DNA from: Rehmannia glutinosa
Taxonomy: Eukaryota; Streptophyta; Magnoliopsida; Lamiales; Orobanchaceae
DNA length: 64,000 nt
Assembly: GCA_016081115.2 (NCBI GenBank)
Contig: JABTTQ020003423.1
Span: 372,001 to 436,000 of the forward strand
Direction of reading: 5' to 3'
Shown here in pieces: positions 1 to 10,995 of the stretch. Each line of letters begins with the position of its first letter. Positions within the stretch are counted from its first letter, which is position 1. Both the position numbers and the translations under genes were made by a program. The notes beneath the pieces are model-generated. The model was not told the origin of the DNA and did no database searches. It saw only the letters and a program-made list of their open reading frames with translations.

Positions 1-29
1 AAAAATTAATCACGAGGTATATGGTGGAT

Positions 30-171
30 TAGTCGATGCTACCCACCAGGTAGCTACCCAAGTGGGTTCTATACCATTGGATTAACACACACCAATGTGG
101 ATGTGTGTGTGTATGTGTTGATCTAACGGTATAGAACCCACTGGGTAGCTACCAAGTGGGTAACATCTACT
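30..171. repeat. Palindromic foldback MITE
   Basis: The arms at about 32-93 and 110-170 are near-perfect reverse complements. Both carry the words GGTAGCTACCCA and GTGGGTTCTATACC, and they are separated by a short TG-rich loop. A single-stranded copy would fold into one long hairpin. This is the form of a small non-autonomous inverted-repeat element. The superfamily is not recognisable and target duplications were not resolved. Confidence 0.7.
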
Positions 172-459
172 TATACGAAATAAATTAGGAAAGTTTCATA
201 ATTACTGAAACCCATTAAAGCTTGATTCCAACTAATATTTCCCCCACATGTTAGTGTCATAATGAAATTTATTGATGTCATCAATCTTGCAATTACACCC
301 CTCAATTTTTTTTATATATTATAACTAGCCCAAACTTTTTATCTGACTATTTGTAATATTTAGAAAAGTCTATGGATATAATTGTAAACTTAAGACAAAA
401 AGTTTTGCCTATTGTAATATTTAAAAAAGTTGAGAGATTTCACTCAAAAATATTTAGTA

Positions 460-683
460 CATATTTGGAGCACTTATGGAAAGTCCATTTAGAAAATGGA
501 CTTCTATAGTTCTCTAGAATGAACTTTTCAAAAAGCTTCTAATTCTCACGTCTCTAGATCGAACTTTTGGATGAGTGACTTACCCAAAAATCCATTCTAA
601 ATTTACCATTAGATATCTCGATTATTATTCAAATGAACTTTTGTATCCAAAGATTCATTTCAAAAGTGCTCCCAAACATGCAC
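460..683. repeat. Possible small inverted-repeat element
   Basis: The left end TTTGGAGCACTTATGG is mirrored at the right end by a sequence whose reverse complement is TTTGGGAGCACTTTTG. The interior is AT-rich and noncoding. Inverted match of the extreme ends suggests a MITE remnant, but the arms are short and no target duplication was found. Confidence 0.35.
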
Positions 684-1769
684 TTAATGAAGTCAACAAA
701 TTCAATCACTTGGGGTACGTAACAATGTAACATAGATGCATTTAAACTAACCTTAATGAGTTTTTTGTAATTTTAAAATCTCTACTTTATTTATTTTATT
801 GTAATGATCCCAAACATCAGGGATAGTTTTTGTAATTATCCCTATAGGCTATAACTAACTTTAAATGTGTAGATGTGAACACATCATTTTATACAATATA
901 TACATGAGGCAACATTAAATGGCATATATAAGATTTAACTGTTTAGTACGTTGCATCGAACTAAGGCTAATTCAATGTGAATAATAAACATTATAATCTA
1001 TATAATCTCGAACCCTTCAAATTCCTCACGTTTTCATTATTTTGTACTAATTAACTCTGCGCTAAAATAGTTTAATACTTTCTCGGTTTTCGGATGCCCC
1101 TTCATATGTTTGACCAGCCATCTTGAAATTCGATCAATATTATTCAAAGAAAAAGGGATCAAATCTTATAGTTAATAATTATTGTGATCCGCACATCGTT
1201 AAAAATATTATTTTGAGATTTATTAATCTTGTCGAGATCCCCACAAGTTTATAAAAATGATACTTGAAAGTTGAATTTAACCAATAATTAATGTGACAGG
1301 ACAAAACATGCAAATACAGTTCATATATAAGTCGTAATCTGCATATATTTCATGTGACTATAATCATGTTTCAGGCTTTGATCTCATCTCTTTGGTTGTA
1401 AATTAATGCGAATAATGAGAGAAAGAAAAAAGAAAAAGAAAAAAAAACATTTTTGGGACAACAAATTTCTTTTCTTGTCTCTATGTGGAAAAACAATTAC
1501 AGAAAACCCAAACACCATTGTAATAATTTCACCTCTTATTTTGATAATTAATGTGCTTTAAAATGGAATATTAAAGCAAGAATTGTCATTTTTTTTCAAG
1601 TTACTTATGTGGGAGAGCAGGTGATGAGAATTGAACCGAAAACCCAATCGACCACTATCCGATTCCCAACAAGAAGTGTCACATTTTCTTGAATCTAATT
1701 TGAGATACTTTACAAATCTCTCAACAGTTAACACCAAACTAATTAACATGACAAGATTTGTAACTGAAA
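684..1769. other. AT-rich intergenic DNA, no gene seen
   Basis: No open frame of credible composition is present. The part at 968-1072 is a diverged copy of 3482-3609 and is listed separately. The remainder shows only AT-rich sequence and short homopolymer runs. Confidence 0.6.
968..1072 (+). repeat. Direct repeat copy 1 (flank duplication)
   Basis: This block shares ordered words with 3482-3609: AATTC(A/G)ATGTGAAT, TATAATCTA, CACGTTTTCAT(T/C)ATTTTGTA and AATAGTTT. The two copies flank the AT-rich element at 1770-3320 in the same orientation. They may be a segmental duplication or the diverged ends of one older element. Confidence 0.55.
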
Positions 1770-3320
1770 TTAATATGAATGCAAAGTTAACACGGCAATA
1801 TAAATGACATTAGATAACACAAAATTGTAAGCATATTTTAAATAAAGCACATTATGGAATACATGTTTGTAACATTTTCTATATTATCATATTTATGTAA
1901 TACTTTTAAAGTATTTTATCAATATGTAATACTAAATTGTAACAGACTCAAATAAGTAACACTTATTAAGTATAACCCTTTTTGGTATTTTATTGGTAAC
2001 ACTAATAGGTATCACATTAATTAAACAATAAGTAATACTATATTTAATTAATTGTAATACTTTTGACTATATTTTTGTAACACAAAATTATGCCGCTTTA
2101 ATTAAATAATACAGATGATTAATTTAGTTAATTGATATTCCAATATTAGGCGAAGAAAAAAGCAATATTTTTTCTTAACTTTTGTTTTCTTTTTATAAAG
2201 TTTTAGTAATATTAACCTACAAATATTAATAATGCTAATTTTCATAGATATTTACCCTTTACTTACCTCTTTATTGTACGATATTTTAGTTGGTTTATTT
2301 GTAGCATTAACATAATTTCAGATTTCATAATTGAAACGTATTGATTATTTATTTGTTAATTAATAATTTATTAGTATTAATTCTATTATATGGAGAATAT
2401 ATATATATATATATATATAAGTTATACATAATCAATTACTAAATGCCACATGACATTATAATAAATTACTTGTAGAAAACCCACAAATTTTATCAATGGA
2501 AATCATTCGTAGGTATTACTGACGTTTTTTTATTTTTCTTTTAGCTTTTTTTTAAAATTATTTATTGAGGTATTAATTCCATTGTAATATCCACAAAAAA
2601 ATCTCTAAGTAATCTTATTATTCCTAGTTTTTTAATTTTTTCGACATAAACTAATTTTGTCGGCAATTGTTTTTTTCTAAAAAACATTTACAAACGAAAA
2701 TTGATGTCATCGTTAATTACTTATGGACTTTTTCCATCGGTAGATTAATATTCTATTTTTATGCATTGTTTTGTTTTACCAATGGAAAATCAATTCGTTG
2801 ATAAATTTATTTGGCATTTTATTAATTATTTTTATTATATTCTTTAATATATAATATATAATATATATAATATAAATTTATTATGTAGTCTATAATATAA
2901 TTTTAATACATATTGTATATAAATATAATTTTTAATATATAAGCTTATATTATACATATGTGTATATATAATAATCAAAGAAAAAGATGTAATAAGAATC
3001 AACTTATCCGAGTGGCATTGCCATATCCAAATAGCATATGTAATAGTTTCGATTTCTTGGGAGCAAAATAACAAATCACTTGTTAAATGTCGGAAAAGTG
3101 CTAAAAAAAGTGTTACATTTTGAAGAAAAAAGTGTTATATTTTGACAAAAAAAGTAATACATAAGACTCATATGTAACATGTTAGAATTAATTTTTCAAA
3201 GTACAATAGAGGAGTATTTAATGTAGTACTAGAAAAAATATCACTAAAAACTAGTAAAAGTGGTACATTAGATTATATGTGACACGGACAAATACATCAA
3301 TATAAAAAATATTACCTATT
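1770..3320. mobile_element. AT-rich element with GTAAYACT subterminal words
   Basis: Many copies of GTAATACT or GTAACACT occur at about 1790-2100. The complementary form (AGTGTTAC, AGTGTTAT) occurs at about 3080-3260. Such mirrored clusters of short words are typical of transposase-binding subterminal repeats in hAT or MULE-like elements. The interior is noncoding and includes a short (AT)n tract near 2398-2420. Exact ends and target duplications were not found, so the limits are approximate. Confidence 0.4.
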
Positions 3321-3481
3321 TTCTATAATAATATTTTATGATGATTATATAATATTTTTGGGAGTTACCGTAAGTCAACATATATGTTGTAGTGGGTTCC
3401 GCATGCACGTTTTGCACTTAACTAATTTAATCTCTTGATAATTCTTACAAAACCCATTATTTGAAATACTCTTAGTTGGAT

Positions 3482-3609
3482 AAGATCAATTCGATGTGAA
3501 TGACAAAAGTTAATATAATCTAAGATTTCCTTCCCTTCTCCAATTCATCATCACGTTTTCATCATTTTGTAATAAACAATTTTTGCCCCGCCCAAGAATA
3601 GTTTGACTC
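3482..3609 (+). repeat. Direct repeat copy 2 (flank duplication)
   Basis: Diverged second copy of 968-1072, in the same orientation and on the other side of the AT-rich element. The shared word CACGTTTTCATCATTTTGTA gives the clearest match. Confidence 0.55.
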
Positions 3610-3740
3610 CCACGATTTTGCCTAGGTGGTAATCTGAGACACGCGCGACTGCGATTGATTGGTACAAGACAAACACGACATAAAATTATAGGGTTTGAAC
3701 CGAGGCTTATCGGTTCGGGGCCGATTATCGGATCGACCGC

Positions 3741-3842
3741 GATAAGACATGATAAAAATCGGATTGATATAGATCGCGCGATAAGATACGATAAAAATAG
3801 GATTGATATAGAGTGGTGGTACGATAAGACATGATAATTTTT
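3741..3842 (+). repeat. Tandem repeat, unit about 40 bp, 2.5 copies
   Basis: Units begin at about 3741, 3780 and 3823 with GATAAGA(C/T)A(T/C)GATAA and continue with GGATTGATATAGA. The third unit is partial. The array lies about 400 bp upstream of the first chitinase. Confidence 0.7.
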
Positions 3843-3943
3843 TAATTATTAATAATTATTTATTTATACGAGTAATTAAATAATAATTAATTATTTTTAC
3901 TTGACTATTTTTATTAAAAATTTATTAGAATATTTTCTACTTG

Positions 3944-3944
3944 C

Positions 3945-3976
<32 letters not shown>

Positions 3977-3991
3977 ATATATATATATATA
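3944..3991 (+). repeat. (CTAT)n followed by (AT)n microsatellite
   Basis: A pure run of CTAT repeats passes directly into an AT run. This is a simple sequence repeat. Confidence 0.95.
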
Positions 3992-4159
3992 TTTCGCACA
4001 AATTAAGATAACATAATAAATGTAATTGAGAATATAATTTTTTCATATTCTTTCTTTTTCTTGCATTAAATGGTGGTATATCATTTGAAGTGAATTAAAT
4101 AGGGGTAATTTAGTATATTATTGTATAATTAATACTTTAAATGAAAATGCCCATAATTC

Positions 4160-4212
4160 GGGACGGACAAAAAAAAAAAAAAATGGTCTATCATTTTGAG
4201 ACAAAGGGAGTA
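4160..4212 (-). mobile_element. Stowaway-type MITE terminus
   Basis: On the minus strand the block starts TACTCCCTTTGTCTC, continues into an A/T-rich run and a GTCCGTCCC word. This resembles the well-known plant MITE terminus beginning CTCCCTCCGTCCC. Only one end is evident. It lies just upstream of the chitinase TATA box and may have contributed promoter sequence. Confidence 0.5.
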
Positions 4213-4237
4213 TTAATCTTTTATCACCTCCGACGCC

Positions 4238-4245
4238 TATAAAAT
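4238..4245 (+). promoter_or_regulatory. TATA box of the first chitinase
   Basis: TATAAAAT lies 65 bases before the preferred start codon at 4310. It is preceded by TCACCTCCGACGCC. The same arrangement, TCACCTCGAACCC then TATAAAAT, occurs upstream of the intact chitinase on the minus strand near 52536-52556. Conservation of this block in two paralogues supports a real core promoter. Confidence 0.65.
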
Positions 4246-4309
4246 GACTCCAAAGAACATGCAAAAACAATATCCAACCAAAGAAACTCAAATACATATA
4301 CTCTTAGAA

Positions 4310-5276
4310 ATGGCCGCCTACTCTCAGATTGCACTCCCCATTCTCATCCTGATTTTCTTTACACTATGCACGTTCTCACAGTCACAAAAACCTTGTGGAA
4401 TATCAGTCTACTGGGGCCAAGACGGCAGGGAAGGGACCCTCCGCGAAGCATGCCTCTCCGGCAGCTATAAATACATAAACATCGCATTCTTGACCACCTT
4501 CGGCAGTGGTCAAACCCTATTCTAAACTTGGCTGGCCATTGTGATCCCCTATCGGGGACCTGCACGGGCTTAAGCTCGAAATCGAGTTCTGCCAGAATCA
4601 AGGCATCCAAGTGATGCTATCACTTGGTGGCAGTATAGGGAATTACACCCTCTCTTCTCCTGAAGACGCAAGACAAGTGGCTAATTATCTATGGAACACT
4701 TTCTTAGGCGGTACTAATCGTGGCTATGTTCGGCCCCTTGGCCCCACTCCTTTAAGTGGCGTGGACTTTGATATTGAAGTTCCAGGTACCTTCTTGTACT
4801 GGGACGACCTTGCTAGGGCCCTATCAAGTTACAACACACCGCAGAGAAAGGTCTACTTATCTGTGGCCCCAGAGTGTTCCCCTATAAATCCCGCCATGAA
4901 CGCCGCTATTAGGACCGGGCTTTTCGACTATGTTTTGGTGCAGTTTTACAACAATCCAGGTTATGATTACACGAGCGGCGTCTCCATGGTTTTAGCGGTG
5001 TGGAGGTGGTGGAATTCGAGAATCGATATCCCGATGAGTAGTCAAATTTTCTTGGGCTTGCCGGCGTCTCCCTCGGCGGGTGGTGGATACATTCCGTCCG
5101 TTGTGGTCGTCAATGAGATTCTGCCGGTGATTAGGTCTTACCCAAATTATGGAGGGGTCATGCTGTGGAATAAATACTGGGATCAAGGCTATAGTTCAGC
5201 TATATATTCGGCAGTGTGTAACGGCACCGACGCTGTGCGCCGCCCTGAGGAATTATTTATCTCCCAAGTCGTTTGA
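4310..5276 (+). pseudogene. Class III chitinase (GH18, hevamine-like), frameshifted
   Basis: Secreted endochitinase of glycosyl hydrolase family 18, cleaving chitin beta-1,4 links, usually a defence or vacuolar/apoplastic protein. The preferred start at 4310 (AAATGGCC context) opens a signal peptide, MAAYSQIALPILILIFF, ending near SQSQKPCG. An in-frame ATG at 4244 overlaps the TATA box and is rejected. The frame reads ISVYWGQDG then AFLTTFGSGQT and hits a stop at 4523. Homology resumes in the next frame (NLAGHCDP, about 4525-4570) and then in a third frame from about 4573 (EFCQNQG, LSLGGSIGNY) to the stop at 5276. Thus two single-base losses are implied, one in a C run near 4515-4517 and one near 4570. 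The catalytic motif DFDIE and the QFYNN substrate-binding segment are intact. The cysteine expected in NPxCxY is missing (NPGYDY). It is either a recent pseudogene or an intact gene with sequencing indels. Confidence 0.85.
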
Positions 5277-5367
5277 TCATGAATAACATGTATGAATCCT
5301 AGCTATGGCTTTCTTGTCCTATAAACATAATCTCCCAAGTTATGTTATGTTATGTTATGTATGCCAC

Positions 5368-5386
5368 TTTATAAATAAATAAAAAA
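5368..5386 (+). terminator. Likely polyadenylation signal region
   Basis: TTTATAAATAAATAAAAAA lies about 95 bases after the chitinase stop codon and contains AATAAA twice. It is a plausible plant polyadenylation element. No transcript evidence is available. Confidence 0.4.
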
Positions 5387-5444
5387 TGCTTCGCTTGTTT
5401 GTTTCAGTACGCACTTGAGGGCGAGATCTTTTGTTGTGTCACGC

Positions 5445-5449
<5 letters not shown>

Positions 5450-5508
<59 letters not shown>
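5450..5508 (+). repeat. (TA)n microsatellite, left anchor of element A
   Basis: Uninterrupted AT dinucleotide run of about 59 bp. The terminal sequence of element A starts directly at its right edge, as for the other members of this family. Confidence 0.95.
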
Positions 5509-5510
<2 letters not shown>

Positions 5511-6044
5511 AGAGGATCCTTGTGAGACCAATTCTCTAGGTTAGTCCATAAGCACTCCATCAGACCATCCAAATAGTAGAAACAATGGCCAAGATTCGTT
5601 CACAATCTATACAAGGTTCGAAAGTAACTATACAATAGAAAGGGTAAAATTGGAATCCAGAAAATTATTAATGGTAACCTCCTCCTACATTATAGGGACG
5701 TGATCGTTATTGATCACGTCCCCATAAATCACGCAATTCACCATATACAATCAAAAATATCGTCTCCTTCCCAACGCCAACATTGCATCTCCATTATCAA
5801 AACCTCGTAATCACCATTATCACCAAAATCGCCTGCAATTCATCCACAAAAAAATTGAACGCGACAGAGAAAAACTAACAATTTGCACAGAATTATCATC
5901 CGTTTGATTGGATAGAATTATACAATGGAAAAAAGTGTTGATTACAACGCAATCAAGAATGTCCTCCGGTAATTTCTCGCGAGAAAAAGTTATTACATTC
6001 ATACGCATGTGAATCAACAAGCGATATCGAACTATATGCACTTC

Positions 6045-6850
6045 TATTATTGTTGCTTTGTATGTTTAGTATGTTAATGTTGTCTAAATAGTGTATCAAT
6101 ATATATATATATATATTTTTATATTTTTGCATGTTACCCACTTGTATGAAGGTTAAACTCAATTAGTAGTTTGTATGTTTAGAACGGATAATTTGCCGAG
6201 TTTAGAATATAAGTGTAAATTGTTGCTTTGTATGCAAAAATATATAAGCTGTATTATTGTTGCTTTGTATGTTTAGTGTGTGAATTTTGTCTATTTAGCG
6301 TGTCAACATTGTATATATAGTTTTATATGTCCGCATACTACCCATTGTATTTGAATGTTGAATCTCAATTAGTAGTTTGTATGTTTAGAACAGATAATTT
6401 GCGAATTTAGAATATAAGTCTAAATTGTTGCTTTGTATGCAAAAATATAGAAGCGTATTATTGTTGCTTTGTATGTTTAGTGTGTGAATTTTGTCTATTT
6501 AGCGTGTCAACATTGTATATATAGTTTTATATGTCCGCATACTACCCACCTGTATGAATGTTGAATCTCAATTAGTAGTTTGTATGTTTAGAAGGATAAT
6601 TTGCGAATTTAGAATATAAGTCTAAATTGTTGCTTTGTATGCAAAAATATAGAACTGTATTATTGTTGCTTTGTATGTTTAGTGTGTGAATTTTGTCTAT
6701 TTCTTTGTGTCAACGTTGTATATATAGTTTTATATGTTTGCATATTACCCTTTGTATGAAGGTTGCATCTCAATTAGTAGTTTGTATGTTTAGTACATAT
6801 AATTTGCCAATTTAGAATATAAGTCTTGTGTATATAGCATTATGTATATG
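6045..6850 (+). repeat. Tandem array, about 205-bp unit, 4 copies
   Basis: The word TTATTGTTGCTTTGTATG recurs near 6048, 6254, 6458 and 6660. Each unit continues with TTTAGTGTGTGAATTTTGTC, TTTTATATGT and CAATTAGTAGTTTGTATGTT. Copies differ by small indels and substitutions. It is noncoding. Confidence 0.85.
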
Positions 6851-7125
6851 CATAGTTACGCCTTATCTCGCATATAGTACATTTGTTACCAAATTCGATT
6901 TGCATGTTTGTTCGCAATTACAATATGTATATATTTATTTATTCGTTGTATATTTATAAGGTAACGATTGTATATTTACGTCTGTAATTTGTTCAAGTAA
7001 AAATTGTCTGTCATAATAAATTAATAAGTTTGTATACTTATAAATCAAAACGTGCATGTATAGACTATTAAAAATATATGAATGATGTTATAAAATTGTA
7101 TATATAATATATACATTTTGTATTA

Positions 7126-7540
7126 TTGTCTAATAACTTTTGTGATGTCAAAAACAACGTAGGACGGCTCGAAATCTCGCCAGGATCAACAAAATATTGG
7201 ATACCAGAGGTGGAACACGAAAAAATTCCGCAAGTGGGGATGCATTTCGCTACGTTGGAAACCGGTGTACAATTTTACCGTCTTTTGGAACCAAAAAGTC
7301 AGTACTAGAGACCTATTGTGGGTCAACCTCACAACTTGATATTTCTGTGTTACCACCAAAACAGGCAAAGAACAAAGGCAGCGCGAATATGAGAGAAGTA
7401 GAATTCAGAGCCAAAGAGAGAAAGCCATTAAAGCAAGCACAAAACTCAAAAGACGATGTGGAACATGTGGTGAGATCGGAACGCATAACAGCCGAACATG
7501 TCCAAAACGCGACACCACGCCTTAGTGCAATGTTTCTATT
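7126..7540 (+). pseudogene. FAR1/FRS-like transposase-derived fragment
   Basis: Two pieces typical of FAR1-related proteins lie next to each other with the middle missing. The first (about 7144-7281) reads WIPEVEHEKIPQVGMHF then ATLETGVQFY, resembling the start of the FAR1 DNA-binding domain (P..GM.F...E.A..FY). The second (about 7350-7515, other frames) reads PPKQAKNKGSA, SQREKAIKASTKLKRRCGTC, and THNSRTCPKR. This matches the C-terminal basic segment and Cys-rich zinc knuckle of FRS proteins. FAR1/FRS proteins descend from Mutator-like transposases. The central MULE transposase and SWIM domains are absent and the reading frame shifts at least once. It is inferred to be an internally deleted transposase relic of element A, though a captured FRS gene fragment is possible. 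Confidence 0.6.
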
Positions 7541-9282
7541 TTTTGCAAAAAAAAACAATTCTGTCAGTTTATTATTTATGAAACTTTTTTTTGAAACATT
7601 GAGTGATTGTTAATTTATCTTTAATGTTATTTTTTCTCTCTAAACATTTATTGCATATACAATTACATTCAACTAAATATGCAAAAAAAAAACACTAAGC
7701 AAACAGAATTGTTTTGCTTTATATACAACTACACTGTATACACCAATAAGTACCTTAAGATTTATACAAAAATACATTAATCTAAAAAGGAAAAAAATCA
7801 ATTTAGCCCAATTAAGGGCACAAATTCATTTTGTACACAAGATAATTCTTGCAGTTTTGGTAACCTCCCCATAATCCCATTTTTTTGGGGATTTCAATTA
7901 CTTCATCCCCATTTTTCATTCCACTCCAGTCCATCAAATTGCAAAACTCCCAAATTTTACTTCTCTCTCCTTCCCTTTTCTCTGTTTGGTCCTGGTTGTG
8001 GCAGTGTTCAAACAATTGAGTTTTTTTTTCGTTCGAAGGTTCCTCTCTATTTTTGACAACAACACACATCCGAACCGAGAGTGTTACCTGATTCTTCCAA
8101 AAGATGGTAAAGGTAAGTGTTTGATTCATTTTATTTCAGTTTTGGTTCAAATTTTGGTAGTAATGGATTTTACTTTACATGTTTTTTTTATTTTTTGTTG
8201 AACTATTCAACTGTAGATTTTGGATATTTGAAGTAATTTGTAGTAAAAGAGTATGCATCTTGTTTGTTTTTTTTTATTTTGAAGTACCTAGGGTTTTGAT
8301 TTTCGATTTTGTCTAGACGATTTTACGGTTTTTTTATTTGTTTTGGGAAATGCTTTTATGCGGAATAGGGCATAGTTGTTGGAGATTTTTTTGGTATAAA
8401 AGTTGATAAAACGATGTATTTTTAGTTATTGAATGGTGTAATATTTATTGTTATAGTGATTCTTCCAAAACGATGTATTTTTTTGCCATTAATGTTTAGT
8501 CATGTGTATATATAATCCATGAATGCATAATCACACATGGTGTTTAAATAGTTTTATTATAGTATACAAATAAGTTTCATACGGTGCACGCGTTAGTTTG
8601 TCATTTGTGTATTTTTATTTGATACACGATGCTTGAGTTCTGCCTTTAATATTGTTCATGTTGTCAATACCAGGTTGATAACTTTTAATGGCAAGAGGAA
8701 ACAGGAAAAAATCGGCATCTCCATGGGCGAACAAGAGTGCACGTAACGTTAATAATAGGTCTAAGATCGCCAAATCGACTTGAAATTTGTGATGCCCAAG
8801 TTGAGGACAAGATTCTGCCAACAACTCAATCGGATGCATTGGGTTGTTTGAACATTGTCAATATTTGTACACCAAATCAGTCAAATGTATACACAAAATA
8901 ATTTTCAAAGTATACAATATTGTCAATATTATTATACAATATTCTCAATTAAACATCTAACAATGCACTACGAATACTTATAGTATCACCAAATATTGGA
9001 CAAGTATATACCAAAATATAATTTTGGTACAGTAATGGAATTATTTCTATACCATATTTTTATGGTTATAAAGCACCAAAATCTGCATATGTATACACCA
9101 AAATATGCTTCCAATGTACAATATTGTCAATATTTTTATACCAACTTAAATACCGAGTGTTTAGTCTAAAATAAACATCCAAATATGCCATATTTCATGT
9201 TATATTAGCACCAAAATATGCATATCTATACACGAAATAATGCGTCAGAGCACAATATTATAAACATTTGTACACCAAATAT

Positions 9283-9422
9283 TGCGTCGATGAAGAGTGA
9301 GAATTTGTTTTTTTCCCTCATTATTAGGCGTATTTGTTATGGAAATCGATATTGAATATATCCCTTGATTTTAGGAAAATAAATATGGTATTTATTTTAC
9401 ACCATTTTGATAGTTACCGATT
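9283..9422 (+). repeat. Direct duplication copy 1 (about 139 bp)
   Basis: Starts GCGTCGATGAAGAGTGAGAA and ends TTTTGATAGTTACCGATT. It is nearly identical to 9562-9700, with only small indels. The short spacing of about 278 bp suggests a recent local duplication inside element A. Confidence 0.85.
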
Positions 9423-9561
9423 AGCACCAAAATATTTATATCTATACACAAATATTGCGTCGATGAAAATAATGCGTCCATGGAAATCGATTGCACAATA
9501 TTATAAACATTTGTACACCAAATATCGAAATAATCGCGCACAATATTATAAACATTTGATT

Positions 9562-9700
9562 GCGTCGATGAAGAGTGAGAATTTGTTTTTTTCCTCATTA
9601 TTAGGCGTATCTGTTATGGAAATTTGATATTGAATATATCCCTTGATTTTAGGAAAATAAATATGGTATTATTTTTACACCATTTTGATAGTTACCGATT
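9562..9700 (+). repeat. Direct duplication copy 2 (about 139 bp)
   Basis: Second copy of 9283-9422 in the same orientation, sharing GAAGAGTGAGAATTTG, ATTATTAGGCGTAT and CCCTTGATTTTAGGAAAATA. Confidence 0.85.
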
Positions 9701-9834
9701 TGCCCTTTTTACACATAAAATAAATGAAAAATGGTGTATTTTTAGGCCTAATCTGAACCATTGATTGAATAGGATGGATGGATGGGATCTGTCCACACTG
9801 CCACATGGTAAGAGGCTGCCACATGAGATCCTAT

Positions 9835-9868
<34 letters not shown>

Positions 9869-10995
9869 GTAGGTTACAATGAGACCACATATTATAGTGA
9901 GACAATGTGGATTCATCTCAACCCTCTCTTATCTATATCAATGGCTAAGATAAATAGGGGTTAAAATTATATTAAACATTTATTTTAAGGCAAAATTAGG
10001 GTATAATTATCAAAACAAACATGTGGGGGACCATCCAAATATGAAATCAATTATTACGAGAGAGAAAATCACATGGTGAGAGAGAAAATCGCAAAAAAAT
10101 CGCGCTGGAGAAAGAAAATCATGCATGTGCACTGCCATAATTGCAAGATACTTATCATATATTTGCACTTATCATATATTTCTTTGTATACTTAACATTA
10201 TTTTCTTTGTATGTTTAACATAATTTTTTGTATATTAAAATGGTCAAAACAAAAATATGTGGGGACCGTGAATCAAGGAATCGATTATGGAGAGAGAGAA
10301 CTACGCTCATTAACATGTGGGGACCGTGGATTAAGTAAATCGGTTGTAGAGAGAGAGAAAATCACGCTCATTATTGTACTGTATATTTAACATATATTTA
10401 ATGTATATTTAACACTATTATGTTGTATATTTATCATATTTGTACTGCATATTACAATTGTCAAACAAAAAATATAAGTATACAACAAAATAAATATAAG
10501 TGTACATCAAAACACATATAAGTATACAGCAAAAAAAAAAGTATACATCAACATAAATATATACATTAAAAATTAACTACTTATACAGCAAAACACATCT
10601 AAGTATACATCGAAAAATATATAAGTGTACAAAGAATCCTAACTACCTCCTCCTTGTAAGCCCTCATTTTTTCCACGACATAAAGCATCGTCTTCTTCAC
10701 CAATTCTCCATTCTTATCCTTTATTCGAAACATAAAAATATCTCTCGAACTCCGACGAAAAATAAACCTATTTGTGTGTGTAAATCAAATTAAAGTAACT
10801 TCATGGTACCACCAAACATCACCGCCATCCGAGGGGCTCTGGATTGGGCAAGGTATTTCGCCTGCCCTCACACTGCTTCAATCTATTAGCCAACCTCCTT
10901 ATATTCGACGACGTATTCTTTAACATATCGGTGAGGTCTGCTCCATCTCATCAGCGCCACTAGCCTCCATATCCCACCGCATTATTGCCTTCTAC

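Larger units (their letters stand above)
5509..9837. mobile_element. Microsatellite-anchored TIR element A (FAR1 remnant)
   Basis: Left end GGAGAGGATCCTTGTGAGAC abuts a (TA)n run. The right end is complementary in type, with GTCCACACTGCC and then GAGATCCTATCC before the next (TA)n run at 9838. Related ends are seen in elements B, C, D, F, G and H. At 4.3 kb this is the longest copy once nested insertions are excluded. Inside are a 205-bp tandem array (6045-6850), FAR1/FRS-like coding remnants (7126-7540), a noncoding part with a possible leader (a translation start followed by GTAAGTG at about 8104-8118), and a duplicated 139-bp block (9283-9422 and 9562-9700). The FAR1-like remnants suggest a Mutator-like origin. 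A captured gene is the alternative. Confidence 0.6.

Noticed and set aside
1600..1690. Possible SINE on the minus strand (B-box-like GGTTCAATTCTC)
   Set aside because: The A box is unconvincing and the flanking direct repeat is imperfect, so a tRNA-derived origin is not supported.
4244..4309. Upstream in-frame ATG for the first chitinase
   Set aside because: It overlaps the TATA box, and the added residues would disrupt the signal peptide. The ATG at 4310 gives a standard leader.
8104..8840. Possible two-exon gene with start codon, GTAAGTG donor and acceptor before 8673
   Set aside because: The joined frame stops after a few codons and the later frame MARGNRKKSASPW ends after about 30 residues. 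No family similarity was recognised.
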